Positions 50,732 to 59,208 of a stretch of DNA of 64,000 nt are shown here, piece by piece. Below the pieces are notes generated by a model. The model was not told where the DNA came from. It did not search any database and worked only from the letters and a program-made list of their open reading frames with translations. Made by a program: the position numbers and the translations under genes. Every line of letters begins with the position of its first letter. The first letter of the stretch is position 1. Source of the DNA: WJKG01 sp964627305 (GTDB taxonomy: Bacteria; Zixibacteria; MSB-5A5; GN15; FEB-12); NCBI GenBank assembly GCA_964627305.1, contig CAZVHP010000011.1, positions 27,461 to 91,460 of the forward strand. Reading direction: 5' to 3'.

Positions 50732-51079
50732 ATGTCTGACCGAGCCAGGGAATTCATCGCCGAACGCGAACACCTGAACGAACTTGTTCTCTCTCGTGAC
50801 AATGTCAATATCAAGCGCTTCTTCGGATTAGACACCGCCGTTTACCGCGATGGCGCCCTCGATGCCAAAACCAAGGAACTGCTGGGACTGGTGGCCTCGC
50901 TGGTACTGCGCTGTGATGACTGCATCACTTACCACACCCTCCAGGCACGCGAACGTGAGGTAAGCGACCAGGAATTCGATGAAGTCATGTCGGTCGGCTT
51001 GATCGTCGGTGGCTCCATCACCATTCCGCACATCCGTCGCGCCATCCGTCTTTGGCACGAGTTGTCCGAGAACGATTGA
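50732..51079 (+). CDS. Carboxymuconolactone decarboxylase/AhpD-like protein
   Basis: The ATG at 50732 has AAAGGAGATACC upstream, giving 115 residues. The CMD/AhpD fold is shown by LDAKTKELLGLVASLVLRCDDCITYHTLQA, whose Cys-x2-Cys-x3-His (about residues 62-68) is the redox-active motif of AhpD-like peroxidase partners. The C-terminal helix (IVGGSITIPHIRRAIRLWHE) fits. It may reduce peroxides or carry thiol-disulfide traffic; decarboxylase activity is unlikely given the Cys pair. It stands between the LigD genes and the amidohydrolase gene on the plus strand. Confidence 0.88.
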   Translation: MSDRAREFIAEREHLNELVLSRDNVNIKRFFGLDTAVYRDGALDAKTKELLGLVASLVLRCDDCITYHTLQAREREVSDQEFDEVMSVGLIVGGSITIPHIRRAIRLWHELSEND

Positions 51080-51150
51080 CGCGCCGGGCGAGTTATGAGT
51101 ATTTGGTTGAAAGGGCATTGCTTCTCGTATAACCGATAAGAAATGGCATA

Positions 51151-52380
51151 ATGTCGCCGAAACCAGCACACACCACAGGGCACATGAAAAAGCAGCAACT
51201 CACTGACATTCTCAGCGCCGCAAGGGACGGCTACCCGGACCAGGTCACCTGGCGCCGCCATCTCCACCGCAATCCGGAAATCGCCTTCGAGGAACATGAC
51301 ACAACCCGATTCCTCAGGGATACGTGCCGCACGCTCGGCCTGGCCGAGCGCAAGCTCACAATGAAGACCGGCCTCCTGGCCGAACTCAGAGGCACCCGTA
51401 AATCGCCCGTTGTTGCCATCAGAACCGATATCGACGCTCTCCCGGTGACCGAGCAAACCGACCTTGATTTCGCCTCCTGTCGTCCCGGCTTCATGCACGC
51501 CTGCGGCCATGACATGCACATGGCCACCGTGCTTGGCGCCGCCCGCATACTGGCCCGGATGGCCGACCGTCTCCCCGGAACCGTTCGCTTCCTCTTCCAG
51601 CCCGCCGAGGAACACCCTCCCGGTGGGGCGCGCCCCATGATCGCCGAGGGAGCTATCGAGGGTGTCGCAGCCATTCTCGGCTTGCATGTCGATCCCCATG
51701 TGCCCACCGGAAAGATCGGCCTGCGCGACGGTGTCACCATGGCGTCCGTTACCGATTTCGATCTCGTCATCCACGGCACGGGCGGCCATGCCGCCCGCCC
51801 GCAGGACGCAGTCGATGCCATCGTCGTCGCCTCCGAACTGGTCGGAGCCCTGCAGACTGTCGTCTCACGCCATACCGACCCCATCAACTCTGTTGCTGTC
51901 ACGTTTGGTCGCATTGAGGGCGGAACAGCGCGCAACGTCATTGCCGATGAGGTCCGCCTGACCGGCACCGCCCGCTCTCTCTCCGCCGCGGACGCCCGGC
52001 GTCTCCCCAAACTGATCAAGCGCACCGCCGACGGCATCTGTCGGGCGCACGGAGCTAAGGCCACCATGAACCTGATTGCCGATTACCCCGTTCTCTCCAA
52101 CTCCGCCCAAATCAACTCCGTCCTCAGCCGAAACTTCGAACGCCTCTACGGCAAAGGCAAGATCGTGCTCACCGATCAGGTCCTGGGCGGCGAGGACTTC
52201 GCCTGCTATCAGGAGATTATCCCCGGGGCCATGTTCCGACTGGGCATTCGCAATCGAAAGATCGGCGCCGACAAACCCTGGCACTCCCCGCAATTCATCG
52301 CCGATGAGCGCGCTCTCGAAATCGGAGCCGCTCTTCTGGCGGCTGCCGCCATTGACCTGCTCAACGGTGGAGCTGCATGA
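51151..52380 (+). CDS. M20-family amidohydrolase/aminoacylase
   Basis: The start is either the ATG at 51151 or MKKQQL at 51184; no ribosome site decides. The 409-residue metallohydrolase has the M20D marks: RRHLHRNPEIAFEEHDT near 31-47, RTDIDALPV near 91, the metal-binding MHACGHDMHMATVLGAARIL near 112-131, the Glu pair AEEHPPGGARPM near 151, and GHAARPQDAVDAI near 210; the last His-region is VLGGEDFACYQE near 345. It probably hydrolyses N-acyl amino acids or N-acetylated peptides (hippuricase/AmaA subgroup). Its stop overlaps the next gene's start (ATGA). Confidence 0.92.
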   Translation: MSPKPAHTTGHMKKQQLTDILSAARDGYPDQVTWRRHLHRNPEIAFEEHDTTRFLRDTCRTLGLAERKLTMKTGLLAELRGTRKSPVVAIRTDIDALPVTEQTDLDFASCRPGFMHACGHDMHMATVLGAARILARMADRLPGTVRFLFQPAEEHPPGGARPMIAEGAIEGVAAILGLHVDPHVPTGKIGLRDGVTMASVTDFDLVIHGTGGHAARPQDAVDAIVVASELVGALQTVVSRHTDPINSVAVTFGRIEGGTARNVIADEVRLTGTARSLSAADARRLPKLIKRTADGICRAHGAKATMNLIADYPVLSNSAQINSVLSRNFERLYGKGKIVLTDQVLGGEDFACYQEIIPGAMFRLGIRNRKIGADKPWHSPQFIADERALEIGAALLAAAAIDLLNGGAA

Positions 52381-53849
52381 AACTCTCCCGTCTGCTGATA
52401 CTCGGCGCTCTGGCTCTGCTCTTTGCGTGTCCGCCCGATGCCCGGCCCAATCCTGCCGGACAGGCGACCACGTGGTCGGATTTCAACTTCATCCGCGACA
52501 TTGCCGCCTCCATGACCCATGTCTACTTCGCCACCAGCAACGGCATTACGGTCTACAATAAGGCCACCCGCAACTGGGAAGAACCACTCACCGGTACCGA
52601 GGGAATCGATCACCGGGACATCCAGCGCATCTGGACCGACCGCTTTGGCGAAAGAATATACGCCCGAACCGGCACTGACCTGTACGAGTATGCCCCCCTG
52701 TTCGAACGATGGTACCCCATTGCCTCGTTGCCGGAAATTGACAACGACTCTCGCTATGTCTCCCCGCCGGACATGCTTGTCATGCCATTCGGGTTCTCCT
52801 ACGGTGACCCCGGCGTCATGTACGGCCAGCACAACCGGACCTTCTCCTTCAACGTTCTGCTCGATGACGGCAGCGGCGATGTCTGGATCGGAACCTGGGG
52901 CTATGGAGCCGGTCACTACGCCCCACCGACCAACGTTATGGAATTGCTGCCTTTTGGCCTGCTGCAGGACCGCGTCAATGCTATCTGGGAAGAAGGCGAT
53001 ACTCTCTGGGTCAGCGGGGCAGTCTTTGGCAGCCTCCGCACCGGCGTTACCGGCTTTGACCGCGACGATCTCAGCTTCACCTATGTAGAGTCAGGTGTTG
53101 TTGCCGGTTTTCCCCAGATTGACATCAATTGCCTGACCGGCGACAAGGACTACCTCTACATTGGCACGCCGGATGGCCTCTATGTCATTCATCGCCCCAG
53201 CCAGATGGTTGAGTACCAGATCACCGGACGCTCCGGACTGATCCACGACAACGTCATCTCGCTGGCCCGAAATGGCGACAGCCTGTTTGTCGGCACCGAG
53301 GAGGGCCTCACTATTCTTGCCCCCGAGGGCGACTCGCTTAGTTTCTTGTACCCTTCGCCCTTGTCGGGACTACGCGTCTGGGATATCCTCCCGTACGATA
53401 GCACCGTCTGGATCGCCACCGAACAGGGTGTCTTCCGCTACTTCCTTGCCGACGGCCGCCTGCAGCACTTCCGCGACCCACAGATGATGCTCACCGGCGA
53501 TGTCTACGCCGTCGAGATTCATGATTCCACCCTCTGGGGTATCTCCAATGATGGAGCCCTCCAGCTCGATCTGGTTACTGGCCGTACACAGGCACACAGG
53601 CTTCGCATCGAGCAGGTCTGGCCAAACGCCCTCGCCGTCAATGACTCGATCGCTGCCATTGGCGGTTCCCGCGGCCTGCTGTTTGTCTTCTATACTGCCG
53701 ACCCGGTCTTCACCCAGCGCTTTGATACCTTCGACGGCCTCCCGTCCGAATCCATTTTCTGCCTGCAGTTCGACGGCGATTTCCTGTGGATTGGCTCCGA
53801 TAAAGGCCTCACGCGCTTCTGGTGGAATAACCCCCGTCGCGGGTACTGA
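52377..53849 (+). CDS. Lipoprotein with two-component-regulator propeller repeats
   Basis: A signal peptide with lipobox LLFACPP (Cys near 18) starts this 490-residue protein. The rest is a beta-propeller of Reg_prop-like repeats: TWSDFNFIRDIAASMTHVYF, DGSGDVWIGTWGYG, RVNAIWEEGDTLWVSG, LIHDNVISLARNGDSLFVGT and IFCLQFDGDFLWIGSDKGLT all follow the pattern x-W-I-G-T-x2-G-L/G-hydrophobic. Such propellers usually sit in front of histidine kinases in hybrid sensors; here it is alone, tethered to the envelope. Function is unknown. It overlaps the amidohydrolase gene and is 169 bases from the YbbR gene. Confidence 0.85.
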   Translation: MKLSRLLILGALALLFACPPDARPNPAGQATTWSDFNFIRDIAASMTHVYFATSNGITVYNKATRNWEEPLTGTEGIDHRDIQRIWTDRFGERIYARTGTDLYEYAPLFERWYPIASLPEIDNDSRYVSPPDMLVMPFGFSYGDPGVMYGQHNRTFSFNVLLDDGSGDVWIGTWGYGAGHYAPPTNVMELLPFGLLQDRVNAIWEEGDTLWVSGAVFGSLRTGVTGFDRDDLSFTYVESGVVAGFPQIDINCLTGDKDYLYIGTPDGLYVIHRPSQMVEYQITGRSGLIHDNVISLARNGDSLFVGTEEGLTILAPEGDSLSFLYPSPLSGLRVWDILPYDSTVWIATEQGVFRYFLADGRLQHFRDPQMMLTGDVYAVEIHDSTLWGISNDGALQLDLVTGRTQAHRLRIEQVWPNALAVNDSIAAIGGSRGLLFVFYTADPVFTQRFDTFDGLPSESIFCLQFDGDFLWIGSDKGLTRFWWNNPRRGY

Positions 53850-54018
53850 TCCGGCCGTCACTTCTGGATATGAACCGCTTGAGACCGCGACGGAGGCACT
53901 TCCGGTCCACCCGCTTTAATATTGCCCGCGCAATATCCATGTGTTAAGATGCTGTCAATCAGGCCGGGCAAGCAACCGCTCAGCCGCCGACAATTGCCAT
54001 TTGTGGGACCGACAGGCC

Positions 54019-54936
54019 ATGCTGAAACTGCTCAACAATTTCTGGTTCAAACTCATCGCCATCGTCCTGGGGCTTCTGCTGTGGTTCCACGTTGCCACCG
54101 AGAAAGACTATTCCTATCAGGTCTGGCTGCCCGTCAACGATGTCGCTCTCGGTGACGATCTCACCCTCGCCCAGAACCCGCCGGACTCCCTGCTGGTCAG
54201 CGTCTCCGCCTCCGGCAAGGCTCTCCTGCGCCGCGACTGGCGCACCGGCGGACTGCGCATCATCGTCACTCAGTACAAGACCGGCCGCCACAACATCAAC
54301 CTCAATACCGGCAATACCTCACTGACTCACGGAGGGAGTGCCATCGTACTCGAGGAGGTGCTCACCCCCAGCAACATCATTCTCCAGATAGATCACGAGG
54401 CAGAGGTACAGGTTAATGTCGCCCCGGCGTTGACCTCTGTCCCCGCACCCGGCTTCACCGTGAGGTCCATCTCCGAACCGGTTCCCTCAAGAGTCACGCT
54501 TCATGGCCCCCGGAGTCTTCTTGGTCGCTATAACCTGGTCTACACCGAGGAACGAGAATTGACCAACCTTCGCAGCAATGTCACCATTACCCTCCCCCTG
54601 GAAACGCCCCAGGGCTATGGCCTGTGGCTCGAGCCTGATTCGGTTCGGATTACCCTTGAGATCGTTCCGGTCAAAACCCGGGTCTTCGAACGTATTCCGG
54701 TTGTCGTCTACAACAGTCCCGTCGATCGTATCGTCAAGGTCGATCCCCCGACTATCGATGTCGAGGTCACCGGCCCTCCCGGTGAGATCGATCTGCTCAA
54801 TCCGAACGCCATCGCCGCCTCAGTCGATTTTGAGACCCGTACTCCAGAGGGAAACATCGGAGTCAAGGTCGATATCCCCGCACGCTACCAGTTGCGAAAC
54901 ATCATCCCCGACTCTGTAACCATCAGCCTCGAGTAG
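54019..54936 (+). CDS. YbbR-domain protein, possible CdaA regulator (CdaR-like)
   Basis: The start at the ATG at 54019 (MLKLLNNFWFKLIAIVLGL) fits the family better than the frame opening at 53941. A signal anchor at residues 5-25, with LWFHVATEK right after it, is the standard YbbR opening. Three YbbR repeats follow (about 30-120, 125-215, 220-300), each ending in a beta motif such as VRSISEPVPSRVTLHGPRSL or PTIDVEVTGPPGEIDLL. In Firmicutes, CdaR with this architecture modulates the diadenylate cyclase CdaA. Here cdaA is 25 kb away on the other strand, so linkage is lost. It starts 17 bases before tsaD. Confidence 0.85.
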   Translation: MLKLLNNFWFKLIAIVLGLLLWFHVATEKDYSYQVWLPVNDVALGDDLTLAQNPPDSLLVSVSASGKALLRRDWRTGGLRIIVTQYKTGRHNINLNTGNTSLTHGGSAIVLEEVLTPSNIILQIDHEAEVQVNVAPALTSVPAPGFTVRSISEPVPSRVTLHGPRSLLGRYNLVYTEERELTNLRSNVTITLPLETPQGYGLWLEPDSVRITLEIVPVKTRVFERIPVVVYNSPVDRIVKVDPPTIDVEVTGPPGEIDLLNPNAIAASVDFETRTPEGNIGVKVDIPARYQLRNIIPDSVTISLE

Positions 54937-54953
54937 CGCCTGTCAGCAAACCC

Positions 54954-55967
54954 ATGAGTGAACTCACCCTCGGTATCGAAACCTCCTGCGATGAAACCTC
55001 GGCGGCCGTCATCCGCGACGGGCGCGAGATCCTCTCGAATGTCATCCTCTCCCAGACCGAACACAGCATCTTCGGCGGAGTCGTACCCGAGATTGCCGCC
55101 CGTGCCCACCTGAGGACCGTTGTCCCCATATTCCGGGAGGCCCTCCGTCAGGCAGACATTACCATCGATCAGGTCAGTCTCATCGCTGCAACGCGCGGAC
55201 CCGGACTGGTCGGACCGCTTCTGGTAGGACTCACCTTTGCCAAAGGTGTCGCTTTCGCATCCGGCACGCCGTTCATCGGTGTCAATCACATGGAAGGGCA
55301 CATTGCCGCCAACATACTGGAACATCCTGACCTTGACACCCACCACCTGACCTTGGTCGTCTCCGGCGGGCACACCATGCTCGTCGAGGTCAAAAAGTTC
55401 GGTGATTACCTTATCCTCGGCCAGACCCGCGATGACGCCGCCGGTGAAGCCTTCGACAAGGTCGCCAAACTCATGGGGCTCGGCTATCCCGGAGGGGCCC
55501 GTCTGGACCGACTGGCCGCCGGGGGAGACCCCGCTTACTTCGCCTTCCCAAGAGCCATGAAGCACGATGACTCCTGGCGCTTCAGCTACTCCGGCCTGAA
55601 AACCGCTGTCGCCCTCCATCTGAAGTCATTGAGCGAAAAAGAGTTCAAACAGCACAAAGTGGACATCGCCGCCTCATTCCAGGAAGCTGCCGTCGAGGTC
55701 CTCGTCATGAAAACCGTCAGGGCTGCCAATGAACTCGGCGTCCGCGATGTCACCATCAGCGGCGGCGTCGCAGCCAACAGCCGCCTGCGTGCCTGGCTCG
55801 GCGAGGAACTCACTGCGGCCGGCAAACGCCTGTTCTATCCCTCCCTTAGCCTCTGCACCGACAATGCTGCCATGATCGCTGCCGCAGGCTACTACACCTT
55901 CAAGGAGTATGGCCCCGGAGAATTCGTCGACAACGCCGTCCCCTACCTGCCCCTGACTTCTTCTTAG
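54954..55967 (+). CDS. tsaD: tRNA threonylcarbamoyladenosine synthase TsaD
   Basis: TsaD (YgjD/Kae1) installs t6A at position 37 of ANN-reading tRNAs. The ASKHA fold opens with LTLGIETSCDETSAAVI; the metal-binding HMEGHIAANI is near 111 (His-x2-x-His pattern), the phosphate loop LVVSGGHTMLV near 132, GEAFDKVAKLMGLGYPGGA near 163-181, and GGVAANSRLRAWL near 265-278 with the nucleotide-binding ASN. The length of 337 is standard. It is the last gene of the plus-strand group, followed by a hairpin at 56047. Confidence 0.97.
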   Translation: MSELTLGIETSCDETSAAVIRDGREILSNVILSQTEHSIFGGVVPEIAARAHLRTVVPIFREALRQADITIDQVSLIAATRGPGLVGPLLVGLTFAKGVAFASGTPFIGVNHMEGHIAANILEHPDLDTHHLTLVVSGGHTMLVEVKKFGDYLILGQTRDDAAGEAFDKVAKLMGLGYPGGARLDRLAAGGDPAYFAFPRAMKHDDSWRFSYSGLKTAVALHLKSLSEKEFKQHKVDIAASFQEAAVEVLVMKTVRAANELGVRDVTISGGVAANSRLRAWLGEELTAAGKRLFYPSLSLCTDNAAMIAAAGYYTFKEYGPGEFVDNAVPYLPLTSS

Positions 55968-56046
55968 GTAAACCGTAACTGCCCCCGGCCAGGACATAGC
56001 TTCCTGCACGATCCCTCCGAGCACAACAATGCCGCACAAAGCACAA

Positions 56047-56075
56047 AACCCCTCCGCAATGGATGCGGAAGGGTT
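56047..56075. terminator. Hairpin between convergent genes
   Basis: A 12-bp stem with one mismatch (AACCCCTCCGCA / TGCGGAAGGGTT, loop ATGGA) lies between the convergent tsaD and the DUF4388 operon. On the minus strand it is followed by TTTTG. It is probably a bidirectional terminator. Confidence 0.6.
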
Positions 56076-56190
56076 GGCTTCACTTCTTGCCGATGTCCTT
56101 CAGGAGGGTTCACTCCACAAAGACAAAGAATGCGCCTGTGGACATGTGTAACCCATGAGGACAGGGAAGACTCATGAGGATGGTGGGGTC

Positions 56191-56245
56191 AGCCCACAAG
56201 GGTGGGGTTAGCCCACAAGGGTGGGGGACAGCCCACAAGGGTGGG
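56191..56245. repeat. Three tandem 19-20-bp repeats, each a mini-hairpin
   Basis: AGCCCACAAGGGTGGG occurs at 56191, 56210 and 56230, with period 19 and 20, and a partial fourth copy follows (AGCCCATGAG). Each copy contains CCCAC and GTGGG in inverted orientation, so each can form a 5-bp hairpin. They adjoin the 3' end of the 58-codon gene on the minus strand. Confidence 0.75.
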
Positions 56246-56422
56246 TCAGCCCATGAGCTCCTTGCGGTTGTCATCGGTGATCTCAACCACCTGCGTGCGA
56301 AAACGCCAGTGACCACTCTCCGTCTTGACGGCCTTGACGAGCTTGACAAACTCACGCTTCTTCTCAGCCTCACCCGATGCCGCACGACGCAGCTTATCGG
56401 TAAAACCTACTTTCTTAGCCAC
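56246..56422 (-). CDS. 58-residue basic protein, DUF4295/bL38-like by pattern
   Basis: A GTG start with AGGAGG nine bases upstream opens a 58-codon frame (MAKKVGFTDKLRRAASGEAE at the start, KLVKAVKTESGHWRFRTQVV in the middle). The product is rich in Lys and Arg and has a basic head. The segment KAVKTESGHWRFRTQVV resembles the KAVKSxxTGxYxFxEExV core of the DUF4295 family, which I recall being identified as a ribosomal protein (bL38) in Flavobacterium; that match is by eye and could be chance. It overlaps the preceding 78-residue ORF by 8 bases. Confidence 0.55.
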   Translation of the reverse strand: MAKKVGFTDKLRRAASGEAEKKREFVKLVKAVKTESGHWRFRTQVVEITDDNRKELMG

Positions 56423-56651
56423 GAGAAAATGCCTCCTCTATGTCGATCTTATCACGTTCCTCTTTCGGCAGACCGGCCAGTTCCCGCTTGACCGCCAGCA
56501 ACACGCGCGTGGTCTCCCACAGGATCATAAACTCCCGGTTCTCCCGATAATGTTCCGCAGCCTGGCCAAAACAGGTCTCTGCTTTCGCATACTCCTTCTG
56601 CCTTAACGCCAACAAGGCCTGACAATACGCTTTCTCGTGCGGCGACAACAT
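56415..56651 (-). CDS. Small TPR-like protein
   Basis: The 78-residue product is helical and matches one and a half TPR units: ALLALRQKEYAKAETCFGQA (residues 12-31) has the TPR spacing of Ala/Leu/Tyr/Ala-Glu, followed by a second helix pair (FMILWETTRVLLAVKRELAG). There is no signal peptide. It starts one base after the stop of the preceding 235-residue gene and overlaps the next gene's start, so it belongs in the operon headed by the DUF4388 gene. It probably mediates protein contacts. Confidence 0.7.
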   Translation of the reverse strand: MLSPHEKAYCQALLALRQKEYAKAETCFGQAAEHYRENREFMILWETTRVLLAVKRELAGLPKEERDKIDIEEAFSRG

Positions 56652-56652
56652 C

Positions 56653-57360
56653 TTACGCCTCCTCCCGTATCAAGCGCTCGGCCTCCTTGAGCCGTTTGAC
56701 ATACGGTTCGACCTTATAGCCATTTTGCTTGAGGTAATATATGATAAACCCCGACAATAGCAAGGCATCTTTCTGTCTTTGCATGGTCGCTGATCGAAGA
56801 GCCGAATCGAGCGCCGAAAGTACATGCTTTCTCCCGTGAGACAGCCCCGTGAACAACCGCTGCATTCGTCCCAGGACGCTGTCAAGACGAGCAATAGTCT
56901 CCTCGCCCTCAGGCTGCCCGGTCGACTGCTCCGCCGTCGGCGTCTCGGGTGGCCGGGATGGCTGTGGCTCGACGCCCTCCGGCCCGCGCCTGAGCACAAG
57001 CTTCTGACTCGCCTGACGGGCCTTCGGTTCCCAACGGGCAATTTCCGATCGGATCTTCATCGAGGCCGCACTCTCATCCCCGCGGTTGTCCAGCGACTCC
57101 CGTATCTTTGACAGCATCGGCGCGATACGATTGATATCGCCGGCGCGCAACTGCGGTTCGTTCAGCCAGCGGTTGTGCTCCGCGAACCACTCACCGACAT
57201 GCTCCGTGATATCCAGTCCTTGGTCGGACTCGCGCGTCAGATCGTCCAGCCTGTTGATGCCCCGGAGCACGGACAAGCGCTCTTGTTTGGTTGCCACCAC
57301 TTGCTCCAGGAACGTCTCCAGCAGGCGCTCCAGCCGCATCAGCGAACGTGTCTGACTCAC
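56653..57360 (-). CDS. Conserved hypothetical, helical, Pro-rich linker
   Basis: The 235-residue protein is not one that I recognise. Residues 1-105 are strongly helical with a coiled-coil character (LERLLETFLEQVVATKQERL), then a Pro/Thr/Glu-rich linker (about 125-155; EPQPSRPPETPTAEQ), then a second helical domain (about 155-235; LGRMQRLFTGLSHGRKHVLS and FIIYYLKQNGYKVEPYVKRL). No membrane span or enzyme motif is present. It overlaps the DUF4388 gene start-stop by ATGA, so translation is coupled and the products may interact. Confidence 0.65.
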   Translation of the reverse strand: MSQTRSLMRLERLLETFLEQVVATKQERLSVLRGINRLDDLTRESDQGLDITEHVGEWFAEHNRWLNEPQLRAGDINRIAPMLSKIRESLDNRGDESAASMKIRSEIARWEPKARQASQKLVLRRGPEGVEPQPSRPPETPTAEQSTGQPEGEETIARLDSVLGRMQRLFTGLSHGRKHVLSALDSALRSATMQRQKDALLLSGFIIYYLKQNGYKVEPYVKRLKEAERLIREEA

Positions 57361-58223
57361 TGCCGGTTCTCCAGAATCGTTTCCGATATCCGCCTCGAGG
57401 CAGCCACCGACCGCCCCGAGGACCTCTCGTTCAAATACGACTCGAACAGCCCCGCCAGCCGCTCAATCATCTTCTCCAGTTGATCAGAAGATGTCTGTGG
57501 CCGACGGTCTGTCTGGGTTATCAATCCCGCGAGCTTCAACTGCGCCAGCTTGCTCATCGTCGTCTGCTCATCCAGCGGACTGTGACGACAAATCTGACTC
57601 AGTGACCGATGCCCGTCCACCAACGCCAGAATGTTCCACTCGCCTGCCTCCAGCGACACGTCGCGCGAACGACCCGCCTGAGAGGCGCTGATCGTCATAA
57701 CCGCGTTGCCGTCCGGCAACGTCTGGCGCACCATGTTCGCCTCGTCGACCCGCCGCAGACCCTCCAGTATCACATTCTCCACCGAGATGCGAACCGTGAT
57801 CTCCTCGTCCGTCGGAAACTGATTCTCGTAAAATTTGAACGAACCCGTCTCCCACGACAACAGCGAATACAACAACTCCTCAATCTGCTGCCGGACAACC
57901 GACTCAAGGTCGGCTCGGTCGATGAACCGCTTCTCGATCAGAATCTCACCCAGACGCTTGGAATTCTCCGTTCGCGCCTGGATTGCTATCGCCTCTTCAA
58001 GCTGCCCGCCGGTTATCACCCCCCGATCACGCAAGAGCTGGCCCAGATGAAACGTCTGACGGGGGCCGTATCCGTACACAATGTCCCCCTCCTTGAAGTA
58101 GACCATGACGATCGAATCGTCCTTCTGGATACCTAAGGTCCCTGACTTGCGGCCGGCGGCGATAAGCTGGAAGATCTCCGGTAAGGTGAAGCGCTCAATG
58201 CTACCCTGTAAGTCCAGATCCAT
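57357..58223 (-). CDS. DUF4388 (PATAN-like) domain protein
   Basis: The start is at the ATG at 58223 (MDLDLQGSIERFTLPEIFQL), giving 288 residues. The opening LQGSIERFTLPEIFQLIAAGRKSGTL is the DUF4388 signature (Gly-x-Ile/Leu...Leu-x2-Ile/Leu-x2-Leu...Lys-Ser-Gly-x-Leu), and the second half of the N-terminal domain has the beta-strand pair ending IVYGYGPRQ. A middle region (QLLRDRGVITGGQLEEAIAI) matches the GspE/PATAN N-terminal helical repeat. The end contains IERLAGLFESYL. Such proteins are common next to two-component and gliding or signalling genes, and are thought to be adaptors. It heads the operon downstream of a 325-base spacer. Confidence 0.8.
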   Translation of the reverse strand: MDLDLQGSIERFTLPEIFQLIAAGRKSGTLGIQKDDSIVMVYFKEGDIVYGYGPRQTFHLGQLLRDRGVITGGQLEEAIAIQARTENSKRLGEILIEKRFIDRADLESVVRQQIEELLYSLLSWETGSFKFYENQFPTDEEITVRISVENVILEGLRRVDEANMVRQTLPDGNAVMTISASQAGRSRDVSLEAGEWNILALVDGHRSLSQICRHSPLDEQTTMSKLAQLKLAGLITQTDRRPQTSSDQLEKMIERLAGLFESYLNERSSGRSVAASRRISETILENRQ

Positions 58224-58548
58224 AACTGCTCCCGCCACAATCTGTTATCCGAATCAACGCCGTCAAGAACGGGCATCTCCCGCCATCCGACTACCAGACA
58301 ACAAATTACAACATATTGATTTTTCGATGATCGCGAATTCGTCTATACCACAGTAGTTTACGATCTTTGCTGCCACAAACAACAATAACCAATCTCACAA
58401 TCCGAGTCAACAAGCTTCGCAACAAATTTCGGCCTTTTTTAATGCTGCCTGTCCTCATATACTACGCCCTGATCTGCGCCAGCGATGGTGGCCCCGCGAC
58501 GACACAGTATAAGACCGTACTATTGGGTACCTTGAAGGAGTAACCGGC
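58224..58548. other. Divergent promoter region between the DUF4388 operon and recX
   Basis: About 325 bases lie between the divergent starts. The part from roughly 58290 to 58450 is richer in A and T than the flanks (for example ACAACATATTG and TTTTTTAATG), the usual look of promoters here. No sigma-70 pair is strong enough to annotate. Confidence 0.5.
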
Positions 58549-59208
58549 GTGAGCACACAAACAAAAATCGAAAACGTCAGCATCCGAGGCGATACCGCCC
58601 GCGTCACCATCTCAACTCACGGCCGGTCATTTCTCATCCCGACCACTCTTGCCGAACAGTGGGGACTCAAACCGCAGGTGGTGCTCACCGATTCTCAGGT
58701 GAGCGCCATCGAAGACGAATCCGAACGGTTTGCCTGCCGCCGTCAGGCTGCCGGCTACCTTGCCTCTCGCGATCACAGCGAAAGCGAACTCGGTATGCGC
58801 CTTCGAAAGAAGGGCTTCAAACGCGAGCACGTCGATGACGTCCTGTCCGCGTTCCGTCGCCAGGGACTTATCGATGACACCCGCGTAGCCACCAACCTGG
58901 CCTCCGCGCTCCTGCGCCGCAAGCCCTGCTGGCGAGGCTACCTGCTGTCATTTCTCAACGACAAGGGCATCGACCGCGCCACCGCCGAACTTGCCGCCGA
59001 GGCCGTGTTCGCCGGCCAGGACGAAACCGAGCTGGCCTGCCGCGCCCTGCGCCCGCGGATGCGCGAGTACTCTCAGTTTCAGCTTGAAACCGCCCGGCGC
59101 AGAGCATATAATTACCTTTCGCGCCGCGGGTTCAGCTTCCAGGCCGCCCGCCAGGCGTGGAAAATCCTGAACACACGATCAGACGAAAACGAGGATTCCA
59201 GCCATTAA
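58549..59208 (+). CDS. recX: Regulatory protein RecX
   Basis: RecX binds RecA filaments and limits their activity. The GTG start has AAGGAG eight bases upstream. The 219-residue product is made of three-helix repeats: ACRRQAAGYLASRDHSESEL and MRLRKKGFKREHVDDVLSAF near 65-105, RQGLIDDTRVATNLASALLR near 105-124, and a final RRAYNYLSRRGFSFQAARQA near 185-205, as in the family. Residues 1-55 are a beta-rich extension, as in longer RecX proteins. recA is not in the window. The stop TAA overlaps the proposed ATT start of alaS. Confidence 0.93.
   Translation: MSTQTKIENVSIRGDTARVTISTHGRSFLIPTTLAEQWGLKPQVVLTDSQVSAIEDESERFACRRQAAGYLASRDHSESELGMRLRKKGFKREHVDDVLSAFRRQGLIDDTRVATNLASALLRRKPCWRGYLLSFLNDKGIDRATAELAAEAVFAGQDETELACRALRPRMREYSQFQLETARRRAYNYLSRRGFSFQAARQAWKILNTRSDENEDSSH

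Noticed and set aside
56110..56385. A 91-codon minus-strand frame over the tandem repeats
   Set aside because: Its product is low-complexity (PLWADP-like repeats) created by the DNA repeat, and a better 58-codon gene occupies the region in another frame.
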